Notes under the pieces: generated by a model
Database searches by the model: none
Seen by the model: the letters and a program-made list of their open reading frames with translations, nothing else
What the model was told of the DNA's origin: nothing
From: Leptolyngbya iicbica LK
Lineage (GTDB): Bacteria; Cyanobacteriota; Cyanobacteriia; Phormidesmidales; Phormidesmidaceae
Reading direction: 5' to 3'
Assembly (NCBI RefSeq): GCF_004212215.1
Contig: NZ_QVFV01000001.1
Location: forward strand, 1,126,814-1,190,813
Length of the DNA: 64,000 nucleotides
Shown here: piece by piece, positions 63,473-64,000 of the stretch
Numbering within the stretch: position 1 is the stretch's first letter
Layout: every line of letters starts with the position of its first letter
Made by a program: the position numbers and the translations under genes

Positions 63473-64000
63473 ATGGGGATTTATGGACGCTGGATTTTGC
63501 CGCGACTGTTGGACTGGAGCATGTCGGGTGCCCCCTTTGCCCAATATCGCCAACAGTTGCTCGCTGAAGTGACCGGCGACGTACTCGAAATCGGCTTTGG
63601 CACCGGGCTCAATCTGGCCTACTATCCCGAAACCGTCACCTCGCTAACGGTGATTGAACCCAATCCAGGCATGGGTGCGATCGCCGCTCCTCGCCTAGCC
63701 CAAACCACCCTCCCCGTCACCAGTCGAACCCTCCGAGGCGAACAGTTGGACTTTCAGAGCGATCGCTTTGACGCCGTCGTCAGCACCTGGACTCTATGCA
63801 GCATCGCTGGCGTCGATCAAGCCCTGGCCGAAATCCATCGCGTGCTGAAACCCGGCGGCAAGTTCGTCTTTATCGAGCATGGCCTCAGCCCCGACCCCCA
63901 CCTCCAAACCTGGCAACATCGCCTCACCCCCCTACAAAAGCGCCTCGCCGACGGCTGTCACCTGGATCGAGCGATCGGCGAGCTCGTCGAAGCCCACTTT
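63473..64000 (+). CDS. Class I SAM-dependent methyltransferase, N-terminal 176 codons
   Basis: The frame is open from the ATG at 63473 to the window edge. The start MGIYGRWILPRLLDWSMSG is followed by the SAM-binding motif VLEIGFGTGLN (about 38-48), acidic motif II VIEPNP, and VLKPGGKFVFIEHG near 125. This matches the Methyltransf_11 group, related to small phospholipid- or quinone-type methyltransferases. The substrate is unknown. AGGGA sits seven bases before this ATG; another in-frame ATG at 63458 is possible. The gene is cut by the window end. Confidence 0.82.
   Translation, partial: MGIYGRWILPRLLDWSMSGAPFAQYRQQLLAEVTGDVLEIGFGTGLNLAYYPETVTSLTVIEPNPGMGAIAAPRLAQTTLPVTSRTLRGEQLDFQSDRFDAVVSTWTLCSIAGVDQALAEIHRVLKPGGKFVFIEHGLSPDPHLQTWQHRLTPLQKRLADGCHLDRAIGELVEAHF

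Overview
This 64 kb window is cyanobacterial chromosome. GCGATCGC (HIP1) octamers are scattered through genes and spacers. The gene content is diagnostic: light-independent protochlorophyllide reductase genes chlL and chlN, the NDH-1 assembly factor CRR6, SipA, NdbB, a BicA-like bicarbonate transporter and several proteins known only from cyanobacteria. The high G+C, long spacers and many small palindromic repeats suggest a free-living, probably filamentous Leptolyngbya-like lineage rather than a streamlined marine picocyanobacterium. That placement is inference; no rRNA gene is present.

Layout. 0-9 kb: the tail of a polysaccharide deacetylase, a divergent transketolase with a 177-bp duplication of its 3' end, an orphan Nif11-type peptide, a very large secreted zinc protease, an FHA protein and a DUF815 ATPase. 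9-22 kb: hslO, a four-carbon acid sugar kinase, a LOG-family protein, a phosphohexomutase, rarD, a cobalamin riboswitch controlling a His-tailed cbiX, sipA, malQ, a Nudix gene, ridA, a Fur-family regulator, purS-purQ and an unknown protein. 22-26 kb: chlL, DUF5331 and chlN, with an internal terminator after chlL. 26-31 kb: a degenerate Y1/RAYT-type protein, tRNA-Leu(CAA) overlapping an M48 protease, wecB, crr6 and a prohibitin. 31-35 kb: a minus-strand set of four poorly known envelope proteins behind an AT-rich dyad. 35-45 kb: an MlaE permease, a serine recombinase that has lost catalytic residues, ndbB with a HAD gene, an AMIN amidase, a phospholipase D-like protein carrying an EF-hand-like insert, and a CPBP protease. 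45-50 kb: xdhA-xdhB-xdhC. 50-56 kb: two paralogous unknown genes sharing an upstream motif, a repeat-rich spacer, a universal stress protein, an aminotransferase, an NlpC/P60 protein and mscL. 56-64 kb: a BicA-like transporter, an UPF0104 membrane protein, a PGM1-like ATP-grasp ligase, mliC, cobO, a MITE-like nested palindrome, argF and the start of a methyltransferase running off the window.

Together these are mostly housekeeping genes: photosynthesis and chlorophyll, carbon and purine metabolism, cell wall and envelope. No prophage, CRISPR array, intact transposase or complete defence island was seen. The most unusual material is: the transketolase scar; the orphan Nif11 peptide; the recombinase-like and Y1-like proteins lacking catalytic residues; the paired unknown genes with a shared upstream element; the tRNA-protease overlap; and several families of hairpin repeats.
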